Of a stretch of DNA of 64,000 nucleotides, positions 36,998 to 48,727 are shown one piece after another. The notes beneath the pieces were generated by a model. It was not told the DNA's origin. It made no database searches and saw only the letters and a program-made list of their open reading frames with translations. Position 1 is the first letter of the stretch. Every line of letters starts with the position of its first letter. Position numbers and translations under genes: made by a program. This DNA is from Neelides folsomi (Eukaryota > Arthropoda > Collembola > Neelipleona > Neelidae). The stretch lies in NCBI GenBank assembly GCA_034687125.1, contig JAQGBZ010000170.1:1-64000 (forward strand). Reading direction: 5' to 3'.

Positions 36998-38915
36998 ATT
37001 AAAACAAATAATAAACCAATTAAAACGAATAACAAATCAATTAAAACAAATAAATCAATTTTGTTTATTATTGACCTTTGACCCTTCATACTAAATATCA
37101 CTACAATGTACAAATAATAGTACATATAATGTAATATAATAATAATATTCATATAATAATATTCAAGTATAAATCTCATTATTTATAGTTAAATCTTATA
37201 ATGATTAGATTTAGTTTTATGAAGATTTATTTAAGAAATAAGGAGACATTAAGATAATAAAGGTTATATAATGTAAATAATCCGTATGATATTTATATGA
37301 TTTAGATGAGACAAGAGGCGGATAGTAAAATTTTAAAGTGACAAGTCTTTGGAGCAAAGTTAATATAATGTTCCAGTGGTTGGGTACAATAAATCCATGT
37401 TAGAAAGAAATATGAGACAGGAGGAAAAGGGAAGCATAAAGTTAATATTAAAAGTACTAAAAGGATTTAAACGAGTTAAAAGATCTATGACATGTGTAAA
37501 ACTTCCAAGGTGAGTGAAGGGAAGAAAATAAAAGAAACTGAGAAATAATTTCATTCAACTTTTTCTCTTTGGGTCTTTGGATGAAAAGTCAAAGCGGATT
37601 TTTGTTCATGTCAAGGAAGTTCCTTCGTTGTGTCAACACCATGAAAGAGAAATGAAAGAAATAAATATTTCAAGTCTAAATATCCCTCCAATTTCTATAA
37701 GACTATTCTAAGAGTTTTCGACAAAAACTCGTCAAGTAAAAAAAAACCACTCCGGATGTTGAGAGAAAACTCTTACTAAAATAAGTAAAATAGCTACCAA
37801 AAAGTTTGAGTTAAACAATTGTCTTTTTCTCGTCTTCGTTTTCGGCTTCGCCCTCGTCCTTAAGATCAACTATAGTCAAAAAAGAAAACAACTTTTGACT
37901 CACCCTGTATATAATACAAATCTATTTGTATTAAAACTCTTCTCAAACATCAATTTGTATTGTTCAGTCTTTGACTCAATTTCTAACTTTGGCTTCTTTT
38001 AACGTTTTAACAGAAGAAAGGAAATGGGGTTTAGTGGAGCAATAATATAAGGAAGAAAACAATTACAAGTTTAATTTCAATTTCGGAACGACAGAATTCA
38101 TTTATCTTACTTCCGCACAATCAAGTGAACATTCTTGATTCAATTCAAATTAATTACAAAGAGGAGAACAAAGCATAAATTCAAGATTCAATAAACAAAT
38201 AATAGCTTATATAATTCATACTTAAATATTTGTACTTTGATAAAGTGATAGAGTTGAGTCATTGATGCATGCATTGTATTTTAAATATTATTATTATTCT
38301 TGTAAGCAAACTTGTCAAGTTGAAGGAAATACATTACAAATACAATTTGTAACTGAAATAAGAAAGAGCTCATGTGTCAAACTGTCATGTTTTTAGTTTT
38401 ATAAAATAAAAGAATTTTTTATATAAAACATTTTTTACTATAAACTATACAGAAATACAGACATCAGTGTTTCGTATATGTAAAATGTATGAAATATATG
38501 AGTATGATATGTATTGGTTAAATGGTTAAATCTAGAAAAGATATTTTAAAAAAATATTTAAATATTACAATTTTGTATATTTATTACATTTATTGTATTT
38601 GTGATAATTAACAACGTGGTGAATTGTAATAAAAGGAAGAATTTGCATTGAAGTGAATGAAATGGAGATAGAGAGATTTTGGGGAATATTGCGAAATGGG
38701 AAAGAACTTTTGCAATTCACTTAGCGTTGCCAAGGCCTAGTTTCCTTCTATTAATGCGTATATTTCACGTTCTCTTTTCGCAGATCTTCAAGTCTGGGTC
38801 TAAAAAGACTAAAATCAATCTTGGTTGGAAAGACAAATTCGAACTTTTTCGAGAACTTCCAAAACTTGGAATAAATTGTGATTTATTTAAGACTTTAACG
38901 ATAAATTAATTTATC
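36998..38915. other. Intergenic stretch between the TOG-domain gene and UBE2G2
   Basis: I see no gene. It holds a degraded half copy of the palindromic MITE (37870-37911) and low-complexity AT DNA. The last ~250 bp, up to the ATG at 38916, is less AT-rich and probably contains the UBE2G2 promoter and 5' UTR. Confidence 0.5.
37870..37911. mobile_element. Right-arm remnant of the palindromic MITE
   Basis: AAAGAAAACAACTTTTGACTCACCCTGTA matches the right arm of the palindromic family with several substitutions. No left arm is seen. Confidence 0.6.
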
Positions 38916-39853
38916 ATGGCTGGTGCTGCCTTGAGGAGACTGATGGCTGAATACAAACGTAATTTAATTTAATTAAAATAATTCATTAAAGTCATTCAAG
39001 AAATTATTCATCAAGTTCTCATTTTATTTTATTTATATTTTATTTTCGTTTACTAATTATTTACTAATTATCTTTTAGAGCTAACATTAAATCCACCTGA
39101 AGGAATATTTGCTGGTCCAGTCGACGAAGAAAACTTTTTCGAGTGGGAAGCTCTCATTGCGTAAGAAAACATAACAATTATACATAATATAATTAAAATC
39201 TGTAAAATTCATTTATTTAATTAAATCATCATTATATTTAATTATTGTTACAATTACAGAGGTCCAGAAGGAACTTGCTTCGACGGAGGAATGTTCCCAG
39301 CCAAATTACACTTCCCTTCAGATTATCCTCTAAGTCCACCAAGAATGAAATTCACTTGTGACATGTTTCATCCGAATGGTAATTAAATTTATTAATAATT
39401 ACAAAATCTTAATCACAAAATCACAAAATTTTATTTACAAAATCATAAAATTTTAATTACAAAGTTAATTATGAATTGTTTGGACAGTTTATTCCGATGG
39501 TCGAGTTTGCATTTCGATTCTTCATGCTCCCGGTGATGATCCAACTGGTTATGAAACCAGAGCAGAACGATGGAGTCCGGTTCAATCTGTTGAAAAGATT
39601 CTTCTGTCAGTTGTCAGTCTTTTAGCTGGTAGGGTCAAATATAATTACAATTACATATTTACAGGTTTCATGTATCCATAATTAGGTAATTGGTTAATTT
39701 GATAATTTTTGATTATTTTTTAAAGAGCCAAATGACGAGAGTCCTGCAAATGTTGATGCAGCTAAAATGTGGAGAGAAAACCGAAAAGAGTTTGAGAGAA
39801 AAGCCAAAGTTCTTGTCAGACAAACCCTCGATCTTCCGCCACCAACTCCATAA
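38916..39853 (+). CDS. UBE2G2: Ubiquitin-conjugating enzyme E2 G2
   Basis: Five exons (38916-38958, 39079-39160, 39260-39378, 39488-39628 and 39726-39853) give 170 aa, against 165 in human. This E2 takes ubiquitin from E1 and works with ER-membrane ligases in ER-associated degradation; that role is known for the family. Conserved stretches include [20 protein letters not shown] at the start, [20 protein letters not shown] with the HPN motif and catalytic Cys89, the acidic-loop insertion [19 protein letters not shown] characteristic of the G2/Ubc7 group, and [19 protein letters not shown]. The differences from the human protein are scattered, with a few extra Pro-rich residues at the C terminus. 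The start is fixed by the conserved MAG and a TATCATGG context. AATAAA at 39970 is a likely poly(A) signal. All introns are about 100 nt. Confidence 0.97.
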
Positions 39854-42471
39854 TTATTAATTAATTAATTACAAAACACAAAATATAAACAATCGAATCT
39901 TAACTTCTTCTAATTCTCTTTCATTATTCCCGTTTTATTTATTACTTGTGTATTTGTGTATTGTAAAAAAATAAAATTGTAAAATTTAGACTTTGTGATT
40001 AAAAATGTTTCCTTTTGAAAAACAATGTTTTGTAAATAATGTTTTAGGTAAATGATGACTCAAAATATCGCAAATAAAATCTGTTCAAATTCAATCCAAG
40101 AACCTCAACATGCAAATATTATATGTATTATACTAGGTATATAACATGTATCATACATATTAGATATGCTGGAATTAAGCTCAATATTGGCTTATTAAGC
40201 TAACGATAAATAAAGTAAAATAAGATTCATGGACGATACAAAATGAAAAACAAAACAAAATGAAACCAAAAAACGATACCGATCTAAAACAAAATGAAAT
40301 TGAAAATACCTCTAATAAAGGTATAAATACAAAATCTATCTGGCTTTCAGGATTCAAAACATTTCCTCTCTATATAGAAAATATTAAGAAAATACAAAAT
40401 ACATAAAATATATTTAATATTTAACATAATATCATTATGCTGCATGTACATGTAGAATTTATATCTTCTTATATTTTATACATCTCGTTGGATATACCAA
40501 TTATTAAACATCCTAGGAGTAATTAATTCAAGTAAAATATTATATAGGCATATCACATAAATTTTATATAATATATAACAACTCTTAAAAGCTCCGAGCT
40601 CAAGCTGCAAAAAACCTCATCTTGAACTATGCATTATAAAATTACCCAACATCAATTATATCTCTATACATCCACCGTCAATTTTATCCTCCCTATATCC
40701 ACCATCCACCACCCTCCCTATATACTCTTTGCATCCACCATATACTTCTAATATATTATAAAAGTAATATACATATATGAGATGATTAGTGTTTTACAGA
40801 CTGGCCACTCGTATCGGTCATATAACTAATAAACATTTCTCTATCCTATCCTAACTAACCCTAACTCCCTCATGGAAGAACTGGACTATATGCTAGACTC
40901 AGAAGGAGGAGTTTTCATTAAAAACAAGCGAACCATTATGTTGGTAATTAGGTACTAGCGGAGAGGGAGTGCGTCTGCAGGAAAAGAGTTAATTAAGGGC
41001 AAGGGACCCAACATCCTGTGTAGAACCCAAAAGGTGTGTAGAGTACCAGAGATATACAGGACGTGTACGATAAAGGTGTACCATATTAAAGGCCTATATA
41101 AAGTTGTATAGGAGGAGTATATTAAAGGTGTATAGAAGCAGAGTAGATTAAAGGTGTGTTTTCTAAAGGTGAGCAGCTGTGGTTCCTTTCGCCCCGTCCA
41201 TTTGGGCTGATTGGCCCGAGGGGATGAAGTTGGCTGTGCTGGGTAGGGGCTGGTTGACGCGCCAATCCCTCCCACTTTCAAAGCTCTCTAACACTACAAT
41301 GGAGGCGTAAAGGCCCCGTTCCTCCGTCAAGGAAGGAGGGAACGGAATAGTTCAACAACCAAAATCAAAAACCCCGTCTCCGGTCACCTGCCCACCGCCC
41401 CGGTCAGACCCGGCCAGCGTCCAACCATGAACTCCCTCTCGGAAATCCTGGATCTCGGGTAAGACTAACTAAGACTCGACCTCTCGCTGCATATGGTTTC
41501 CCTTGGTGAAGCGACGAAGCAGGAAGCCCATTCCCACCCTGTGGATAGACCCTGCCCCTATACTTACAATACGCGACCCCTGCCAAAGACCCTAATTACT
41601 CCCTCAATCCTAGTTAATTAAATAGTCCAAGATTTAATCTCAAATTTACCACTTAATTTAACCGCTCTCATTACCATTAAAATATTCTGGTAATTATTTT
41701 CATTTGATCCTCCACAATGGGAGATTGAGATTGAGTTAGTGAGAGGATGAATGATTTGACATGATTTAAATCCAATTCAATTAATTTAGGCCGTTGGCTA
41801 TTTATTGTAGATGTATTTGACCATCTGATTATTTAATTTAGATTCATAAAGGCAATTCTTGAAGGATTTTTAATTTGGTTGGAAGAGTTTGGATATTTTG
41901 CATTTTATTTTGTAATAAGAGGTTGGATGAGGAATGGAGGAACTTTTATGTGTGCCAATTTGATACGGAGGACCGAGGGTCTTGTTTTTCTCTGATAACG
42001 TCCCATGAGGGCTTTTGATACATTTAATACCCATATTACAATTATTTCATAGTTATATCAAGACTCACCAAGTTTCCATACACTTCTATATCTCATACAG
42101 AGAGAGATTATTTCATTTATTGCTCGTGTATGGAATAGATTTTATTTTATTCATTCTAAACATCTCTTGTTTGAAACGAATCTCTTAAATTGTTCAGAAC
42201 AATACTTAAGGAAATAAACTTAAGGATAAGAATTCCCAAATAGCAATTTAATCCTCAGCTCAATCTTAGATTTTAAAATCGGTCAAATCAATTAAATCTT
42301 AAATCAATCTTGAACCCGAGTGAATCGTGATCAATAATTCAGGATCAAATCAATAGTGAAATTAAATCATAATTTATCCCTTGAGATCATTTAATTATAA
42401 TTTATTCCTTGAGAGTTTTGTGAATCTGGAGATCGTTTTAATTAAATTAAATTAAATTAAAATTAATCACA
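39854..42471. other. Intergenic stretch between UBE2G2 and the zinc-finger gene
   Basis: The first ~900 bp is AT-rich low-complexity DNA. From about 40860 to 41600 the base composition changes sharply to GC-rich (listed separately). From 41600 to the ATG at 42472 it is AT-rich again and likely includes the zinc-finger gene's 5' UTR, which would be long or contain an unseen noncoding exon. Confidence 0.5.
40950..41600 (-). mobile_element. GC-rich island, probable retroelement-derived fragment
   Basis: This stretch is clearly richer in G+C than anything else nearby. On the minus strand it contains a 60-codon open frame (41404-41586) and a 108-codon one (40955-41281) with compositions unlike the flanking DNA. 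The + strand between about 41070 and 41160 has repeated TTAAAGGTGTA/ATAAAGGTGTA units roughly 30 bp apart. I recognise no reverse transcriptase or other domain. A non-LTR retrotransposon end or untranslated region is the best guess; a CpG-type promoter of the zinc-finger gene is the alternative. Confidence 0.35.
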
Positions 42472-44460
42472 ATGTGGACGTTGTGTAGGATCGATCAAAA
42501 TACATACGGTCATCCTGTTCCGAACGAAGATTCAAGTGACCCACAAAACATCCTCCAACATCAACCTCTGGTCGAGGACGAGATCTTAAATGACAGCGCC
42601 CAATTGAACAACGTTCCCCAGATGCCTCTTCCGCCCCCGCCCTTGGAGGAAATTCCTCCAGAGATCAATCCACTCGATCCACTCAATCCAGAGATGAATC
42701 CAGCGATGAATCCCGAGATGAATCCCGAGATGAATCCAGCGATGAATCCAGCGATGAATCCAGCGATGAATCCAGCGATGAATTCAGCGATGAATCCAGC
42801 GATGAATCCAGCGATGAATCCCGAGATGAATCGAGATTTAAATCGAGATTTGAATCGAGAGATCGAAGGTGATTTGATTCATCCTCCGGCGGAAATACCA
42901 CAAGTGCCAATGGTGCTGGCCAGGTCACAACCTTCCGACTTTGAGGTCGACGACGACCGAACTTGTCCAGTCTGCAAGGTCGTGTTCGATGACCGGGATG
43001 ATTTGGCCATCCATCGGAGGTCGCATCGCAATAGCTACATTTGTTCCACGTGCGGGAAGGGGATGGACACTGCAGGGGGACTCAAAGCCCACATGTCCGT
43101 CGCCCACACCAAGCGTGCCCCCTATGTGAGGAAAAAGAAGAAACCGAAAAGCGTGAGTGACGAACCAAAGGAACCGAAACCACCCCGACAAAAACCGCCA
43201 CGTGAGCCGAAGACCCAGGTGACCCAGGTGGCCCAGGCCCATCCACCAGGTCATCCAACTCATCATCCGGTGGTTCAGCAGCAACATCCGCCCCAACTTC
43301 ACCAACAACAACAACAACAACAAATCCATCATCCTCAGCCGGTCCAGGCCCACCAGTCTCATCATGGTCTTAGCGGCCACCAACATTCAACTCACCAGTC
43401 TTTGGTTCCTCCTCATCCTGCTCATCCTCCTTCCCATCTTCCTCACCAACCGACCCATCTCCCCCACGGCCACCAACCGGCCCATCATCCCCATCAACCT
43501 CCAGCTCACCAGCCGATTCATCCAGGACAGCAGCCCGAACAGGCCCATTCTCCACATATGCTCTATCTCCCTTCCTCCTACCAACCGATGTCTCATCAGC
43601 CCCAGCACCATCAACAACACCATCATTTACAATCTCACAACATGATGTCCATGCAGTCTTACGGACACCCTTCTGGGTAAGTTAATTATTTAATTATCTT
43701 TAAATATTCTAAAATTCCCATCTTTAAATATTCTTAAATTCCCATCTTTAAGAATTCTTAAATTCTTTGCTTAAAATATGTATTCATAAATTCATCAATA
43801 ATAAGCAATAAGAATTTGGAATCTCATTCTCTGATTTGGGTTCCGATATGGAGATCCCGAGATCCCATGTGATTTTAAATTGGTGGGTTAAATAGTTTTT
43901 TGTTCAATACCTTGAGCTTCACACTTCCGCAATGGGAACTTGAATTACTTGAATGAAGGGTCATTTAGCAAAATTGTTAATGACTTCTTGTTAAATAAAA
44001 TGAAACCGACTGGATGTTTGGCATGTCATTAAGAGCAGTCTTAAGGAAGGAGGAGAATCGTGGAAACGAGCTTTGTAAAAACTTGTCGCGTCACTTTAAC
44101 TAATGTCACCACAATAATTTGATTTGACTTCACTAGGCCACACGAGCTGATGGGTGGGATTGGGATGTCAGCAATTAACGGGACTGACCCTTACCTTCAA
44201 GAAAAGCCTTCCAATATGATCAATATGTATGGAACAAAGTAAGACTCGTTTTCAGTTTCTTTTAATTAATAAATAATTATTCTTAATTGTAATTTATTAA
44301 TAGTAATTAATATTTTTAATGTAGTAGAGGGAAGACGGATAATATGGGTATGTACATGGATAGCAGCGGAGTCCAGAATTTGGCAATGGGGAGTCACCAC
44401 GGCGGGATTCCTCACGCCCACGGCCATCACTTACAAGGCCACTACTCCCGAAACGATTGA
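42472..44460 (+). CDS. Two-finger C2H2 zinc-finger protein, His/Pro/Gln-rich
   Basis: Exons 42472-43676, 44137-44238 and 44325-44460 give 480 aa. It is probably a nuclear DNA-binding protein; the target is unknown and I do not recognise the orthologue. Residues ~30-70 are acidic and proline-rich. Residues ~74-127 are an MNPA/MNPE tandem repeat. Finger 1 spans 165-185 (C165, C168, H181, H185) and finger 2 spans 191-212 (C191, C194, H207, H212). A basic RKKKKPK stretch at ~220, a likely nuclear localisation signal, follows. Residues ~240-400 are low-complexity His, Pro and Gln, as in activation domains. The two short last exons end in a Met/His/Gly-rich tail. The start is the first ATG of the open frame (AATCACAATGTGG). 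AATAAA at 44934 or 45465 may end the transcript. The opposite-strand frames here are shadows of the repeats. Confidence 0.88.
42688..42864 (+). repeat. Coding 12-bp minisatellite (ATGAATCCAGCG)
   Basis: About 14 near-identical 12-bp units encode Met-Asn-Pro-Ala/Glu tetrapeptides in the zinc-finger gene. The last units drift to ATGAATCGAGAT. Because 12 is a multiple of three, unit gain or loss keeps the frame. Several adjacent units are identical, a sign of recent expansion. Confidence 0.93.
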
Positions 44461-45788
44461 ACCCGCCATTCCCTTTATGTATGTACACACACACAATTGT
44501 GTTAAGGATAACAACGGATGCTTAATTAAAACTAATTTATGTACTCACGTACAGTTTTTATATTATTAAAAAAATTCAATATTATGATCGATTTTTATGA
44601 CACATATTTTATAGTAAAAATTGTTCTCTCTGTTCCTTGAAGATGATTTCTCTACAAGAGTTTAAATTCAATTTAACAATTTCCATTCAAATCTGATCAT
44701 TTACAAAGTTGATGAATTTGTAATTGGTTTAGAGATGGATGGATTTGTAAATTGGTAATTGACATTAAAATTAAATTAAAATGTATCACTCTAATTGACA
44801 TTAAAATTAAATGTATCACTCTATTATTGTAACTGTTTCTATTCAAGTTTTATATATTTATGAGACTCGTAATATGAAACTTTCAATATTATTATCAAAA
44901 TATACTCTGTTGTACTTCAATATATACTCTTTAAATAAATTATGGAATTGATTGATTAATTGACATAATTGATTGATTAAACGACGGTTACAATTTTGAC
45001 TCACAAGCCCATGAGTACTGATTAAAATTTCAAAGATTAGTTAATTTTCAAATATACAGTGTATTTGTTTATATATTATATTATAATATTTATAATGTTT
45101 GTATAACTTGGAAAAAAAGAGTTTGTACATTTATTATTTATATCTATTTTAGACATTTTTATTATGTGTGGATTCATTCAACATGTTTAAATATTATTAA
45201 TTAATTATTAGATTTATATTTAAATGCTTTGCTTTACATTTCACTTAACTAATTTTAATTAATTTTACAAGTATATTTTGAGAGTTTAATATTGAAATTG
45301 ACAACAAATATTATATATTATACTTATTATTTAAATATTATTAAATCTTATGTTAAATACATTATTAAAGTTCTTTATTTATGTGGAAATGTTGTAGGTG
45401 TGTAGAAAAATATTTTAATTTTTGACATTATTATTATCATTATATAAATAATGAATGAATTTGGAATAAAAATTGAAAATTAAATGAAATTTTTATTTAA
45501 TCACAATCACCTTTAACCAACTTTAAACTTACCTTAAATTAAATGCATATTTTAATGTTCATTATGACTTAATGCAATTAACTACATTATGATTATGAAT
45601 CTTATGAATAAAAAGTCAAATGATTCATAATAAGGATATTTGATTTATTAACAACATTTAACTACAACATTAAAACATCATTTAATAAAGTATCTGAGAA
45701 AAAATCAATAATTATTCTTTTATAGGAAGTTAGAAGTCAAAATAAACAAATTGTGAATTTAATTTAATTTGTTAATTAATTAATTAAT
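44461..45788. other. Convergent intergenic region, zinc-finger gene and FTSJ3 3' ends
   Basis: This stretch has no open frame of note. Candidate poly(A) signals are AATAAA at 44934 and 45465 for the + strand gene and TTTATT (AATAAA on the minus strand) at 45644 for FTSJ3, about 140 bp past its stop. The ACACACAC run at 44487-44494 is a short microsatellite. Confidence 0.55.
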
Positions 45789-48727
45789 TTATCGTTTTCC
45801 TTTTTTATTCCTCATGGATTTCTTGTTTCCTTTTTCCTTTTTGGCCGCCATTTTCATTTTCTTCATATCTTTTTTCATTCTCGGGTCAACTGATTTAAAT
45901 TTCCCTTTGACCCCTGCAGGTCTTTTTGCTCTTTTCCCAGCACTGAATTTCTTGGCCACGACGTAAGTCGTTTCCTTCTTTTTGTACCCCGTCGCTTTTT
46001 TATAAAGTTGTCTGATCGTGTTGGCCTTTTCATTTTCCGTCATATCCGCTTTGTCCAAAATCGACTCGGCCTTCTTTTTAGCTTTTTCCAATTTCCTCAC
46101 AGCTCGCTTCTTCTTCCTGGCTTTCGCTTCGACAACTTTCTTAATCGGTCGAGCGTTGATTTCCCTCAGATTCTTCTTGTAATCTTCGACCAATTCCGGC
46201 GGGACGGGAACGTCCTTCTTCATATGTTTCCGTTCTTCGTTCAAGAACCAGTCAGGGAGCCCGGGGTCATTAAATGCATAGCGATTCCAAGCATCGTCAC
46301 ACAAATCCCTTCGCATTTTCTTCGACTCGACCATTAAACTCCCAAGGGCCAAATCTTCAACGGTTAATTTAATCTTTTTCTTTTTGGGTTCTCCTGGGTT
46401 AATTGTTCCGTTTTCGCCCTTTTTCTTTTTAGGTTTCCTTTCTTTCTTTTCTTCTTCCCATTCGAAGTCTTCCTCTTGGGTTTTTTTACCTTTGCCGTTT
46501 AATTTCGGATTTGAATCTGGTTCGGGTTTGTCGATGCCTGGAACTGAAAATCCTTTCTTGATGTAAGTCTCGGCCATTTGTTGCAATTCGACTTCTTCGT
46601 CCGATTCATCGTCGAGATTGTTAAACACGTCCTAAATAGAAAACGGGAAATTAAAATAATTCCACACTTACAATTACATACAATAAAATTATTATTATTA
46701 ACAGTTATTATTTAATTATTAACAGTTTTAATTTCAAATATTTAATTATTAGAATTTAAAATGATTTAATTCTAATTATTTTTAAATACCTTATCAAACC
46801 ACATCTGAGCTTTGCGAATTCTCTTTTCACTCTTTTCCGAATGATCCAAATCTGTAATTAGCGGATGATCAATTTCTGGGGCCATTTCGTCAATGTCCAT
46901 TTCAGGTTCGTCGATTTTATCATCTTCGAATTCAAGTCCGCCTTCGACGTCTGGATCTTCGTCTTCACTTTCATTCTCTGAATCGGATTCCATTTCGCGT
47001 TTTTTGTAAAACCTGAAATAAAACATTGAAACATTAATTAAACACAATATAACTAAATTAATTAAAGTTTAATTATTGACTACTAAAGCTTTAAAGTTTT
47101 ATCAATTAAAATAATTATTATTAATTTAATTTAATTTAATTAACTTACTTTCCGGTCTTGTCCAAAACTTCATCTTCCTTTTTATAAGTGACATATTTAG
47201 CTTTCTGTTTGGCTTCATATCGATCCAACTCTTCTTCTTCGTCGAGTTCTTCTTCCGAAGAAATATGCGGAACTTGAGCATCAGTCAACCGATTCACATC
47301 ATCTTTAGTTCTAATTGACTTTAAAGTGAAAAACGTATCTTCCCCAATATCCGTCGGCCCAACATCCCCCGGAATGATCATTTTCAAATTGGTTTTTTCT
47401 TCCACCTTCTTCCGATCTTTAATCAACTTCTTCTTTTTTCTCTTCTCAGTCCGCAACTCAGTTTCCTTCAAATTCGCAATTGCCAATTCAAGTTTTTCAT
47501 CTTCGTCCTCAGAAACTTCAACTTTTTCTTCTTCCACTTCGCTTTCTTTTCCTGCTTTCAAAGCAGCAAATTGATCGAGTTTTTCTCTCATGACTTTCCT
47601 CCATTGGAACAACGATTTTAATTCTTTTCGACTAAGAACTTTTACATCTTTACAAAATTCTTTAATTTCCTCAGTGGTTTTTACATTCTTCGAAATCCAA
47701 TCCTCATCGATTTTGATTTCCGATGTGTTTGCAATTAATTCCATGTAGTCAGAATTCAAAATAAATTCAGAGGCCAAAATGGGCCGATAGAGCAAAGCTT
47801 CGTCTGTTGGATAACCCAAAGCTTTTGCTTTCTTCCCAGCTGAGTTAAAAAGAAGCTGTTGGATTTTCTTCTTCGATTCGGGAACTTCAACGTCTTCGAA
47901 AACATGTTTAGGGTCGAGGAGTTTTGGGTCGATGGTGGACGGAGCTAAATAACCTTTACAGACAATGAAAATCTCGGCTGATTCAATTCTCGATGCCGAA
48001 GGCTTCGTTGCAAATATTCCCCTGAAGAATTGTTTTAAAACCCAATACAGAGCATTGTAGTCTTTGGATCGGAACACTTTGGTCACGAAATATCCACCGG
48101 ATCGCAAAACTTCTGTGGCCAATTTAAATGCATGAAGGGTCAAAACGGTTTGTTGGTAAGCGTCGTGGTGCCAATTTTGGCCGACGTTCGGAGCGCCGTC
48201 GTGCAAAACGACATCGGCCTTCCAAGTTTTCAATTCTTTCTTGATCAAATGGAGACATTTGTCGGTGGTGATGTCTTCAGTGAAAGAAATACAACCCGAG
48301 ATTGGTTTTATTGGGAACAAGTCGACACCTTAAAAATTAAAATATTTTATTATAAATTAATTCTAATTTTATTAAATAGTATACAATTTTTCAATTTATC
48401 GCGATGTGGAACTTGTTTAAATGAAGTTTAAGATGTTCATTTCGTTAATTTAATGAAGTTAATAAAAATACAAGATTTTATTTGAGTAAATTAAAATGAG
48501 CATTTACCAATAACCAAACTGGACACGGGCATGTGTTCTACAGCAACTTGCATCCATCCTCCAGGTGCAGCACAAAGGTCAATGAGAACTCGAGATTTTT
48601 GTAAAAACTCAAATTTTCTGTTTAATTGGATTAACTTGAAGGCTGAACGAGATCTGTAGCCGGTCTCTTTGGCCAAATGATAAAATTTATCTTTCCTCTG
48701 CTTCCCTACTTTCGTTTTCTTCCCCAT
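45789..48727 (-). CDS. FTSJ3: pre-rRNA 2'-O-methyltransferase FTSJ3 (Spb1)
   Basis: Minus-strand exons 48727-48508, 48328-47149, 47012-46790 and 46631-45789 give 821 aa (human 847). The family is nucleolar; it methylates 2'-O positions in pre-rRNA and acts in 60S subunit maturation. The N-terminal RrmJ-type domain keeps the KDKE catalytic set: Lys31 in SRSAFKL, Asp50 beginning the SAM motif DLCAAPGGW, Asp117 in LHDGAPN, then GGYFVTKVF (Lys) and [10 protein letters not shown] (Glu). The central region ([10 protein letters not shown]) matches the family's DUF3381 domain. A long acidic and Lys/Glu-rich linker follows. The C-terminal Spb1_C domain is clear from [54 protein letters not shown] and the basic tail. 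The start is the ATG of [20 protein letters not shown], the family's usual first residues; a TTG-initiated frame just upstream is ignored. Confidence 0.97.

Noticed and set aside
38679..38909. 76-codon plus-strand open frame just before UBE2G2
   Set aside because: It begins with a non-ATG codon and has no domain; it more likely lies in the UBE2G2 promoter or 5' UTR.
42925..43626. Large minus-strand open frames (153, 61 and 79 codons) opposite the zinc-finger gene
   Set aside because: They mirror the His/Pro/Gln-rich coding sequence of the + strand exon and encode Met/Leu/Arg/Trp-rich low-complexity sequence without domains.
46008..46566. Plus-strand open frames opposite FTSJ3 exon 4
   Set aside because: They are the complement of Lys/Glu-rich coding sequence, giving Phe/Leu/Ser-rich shadows.
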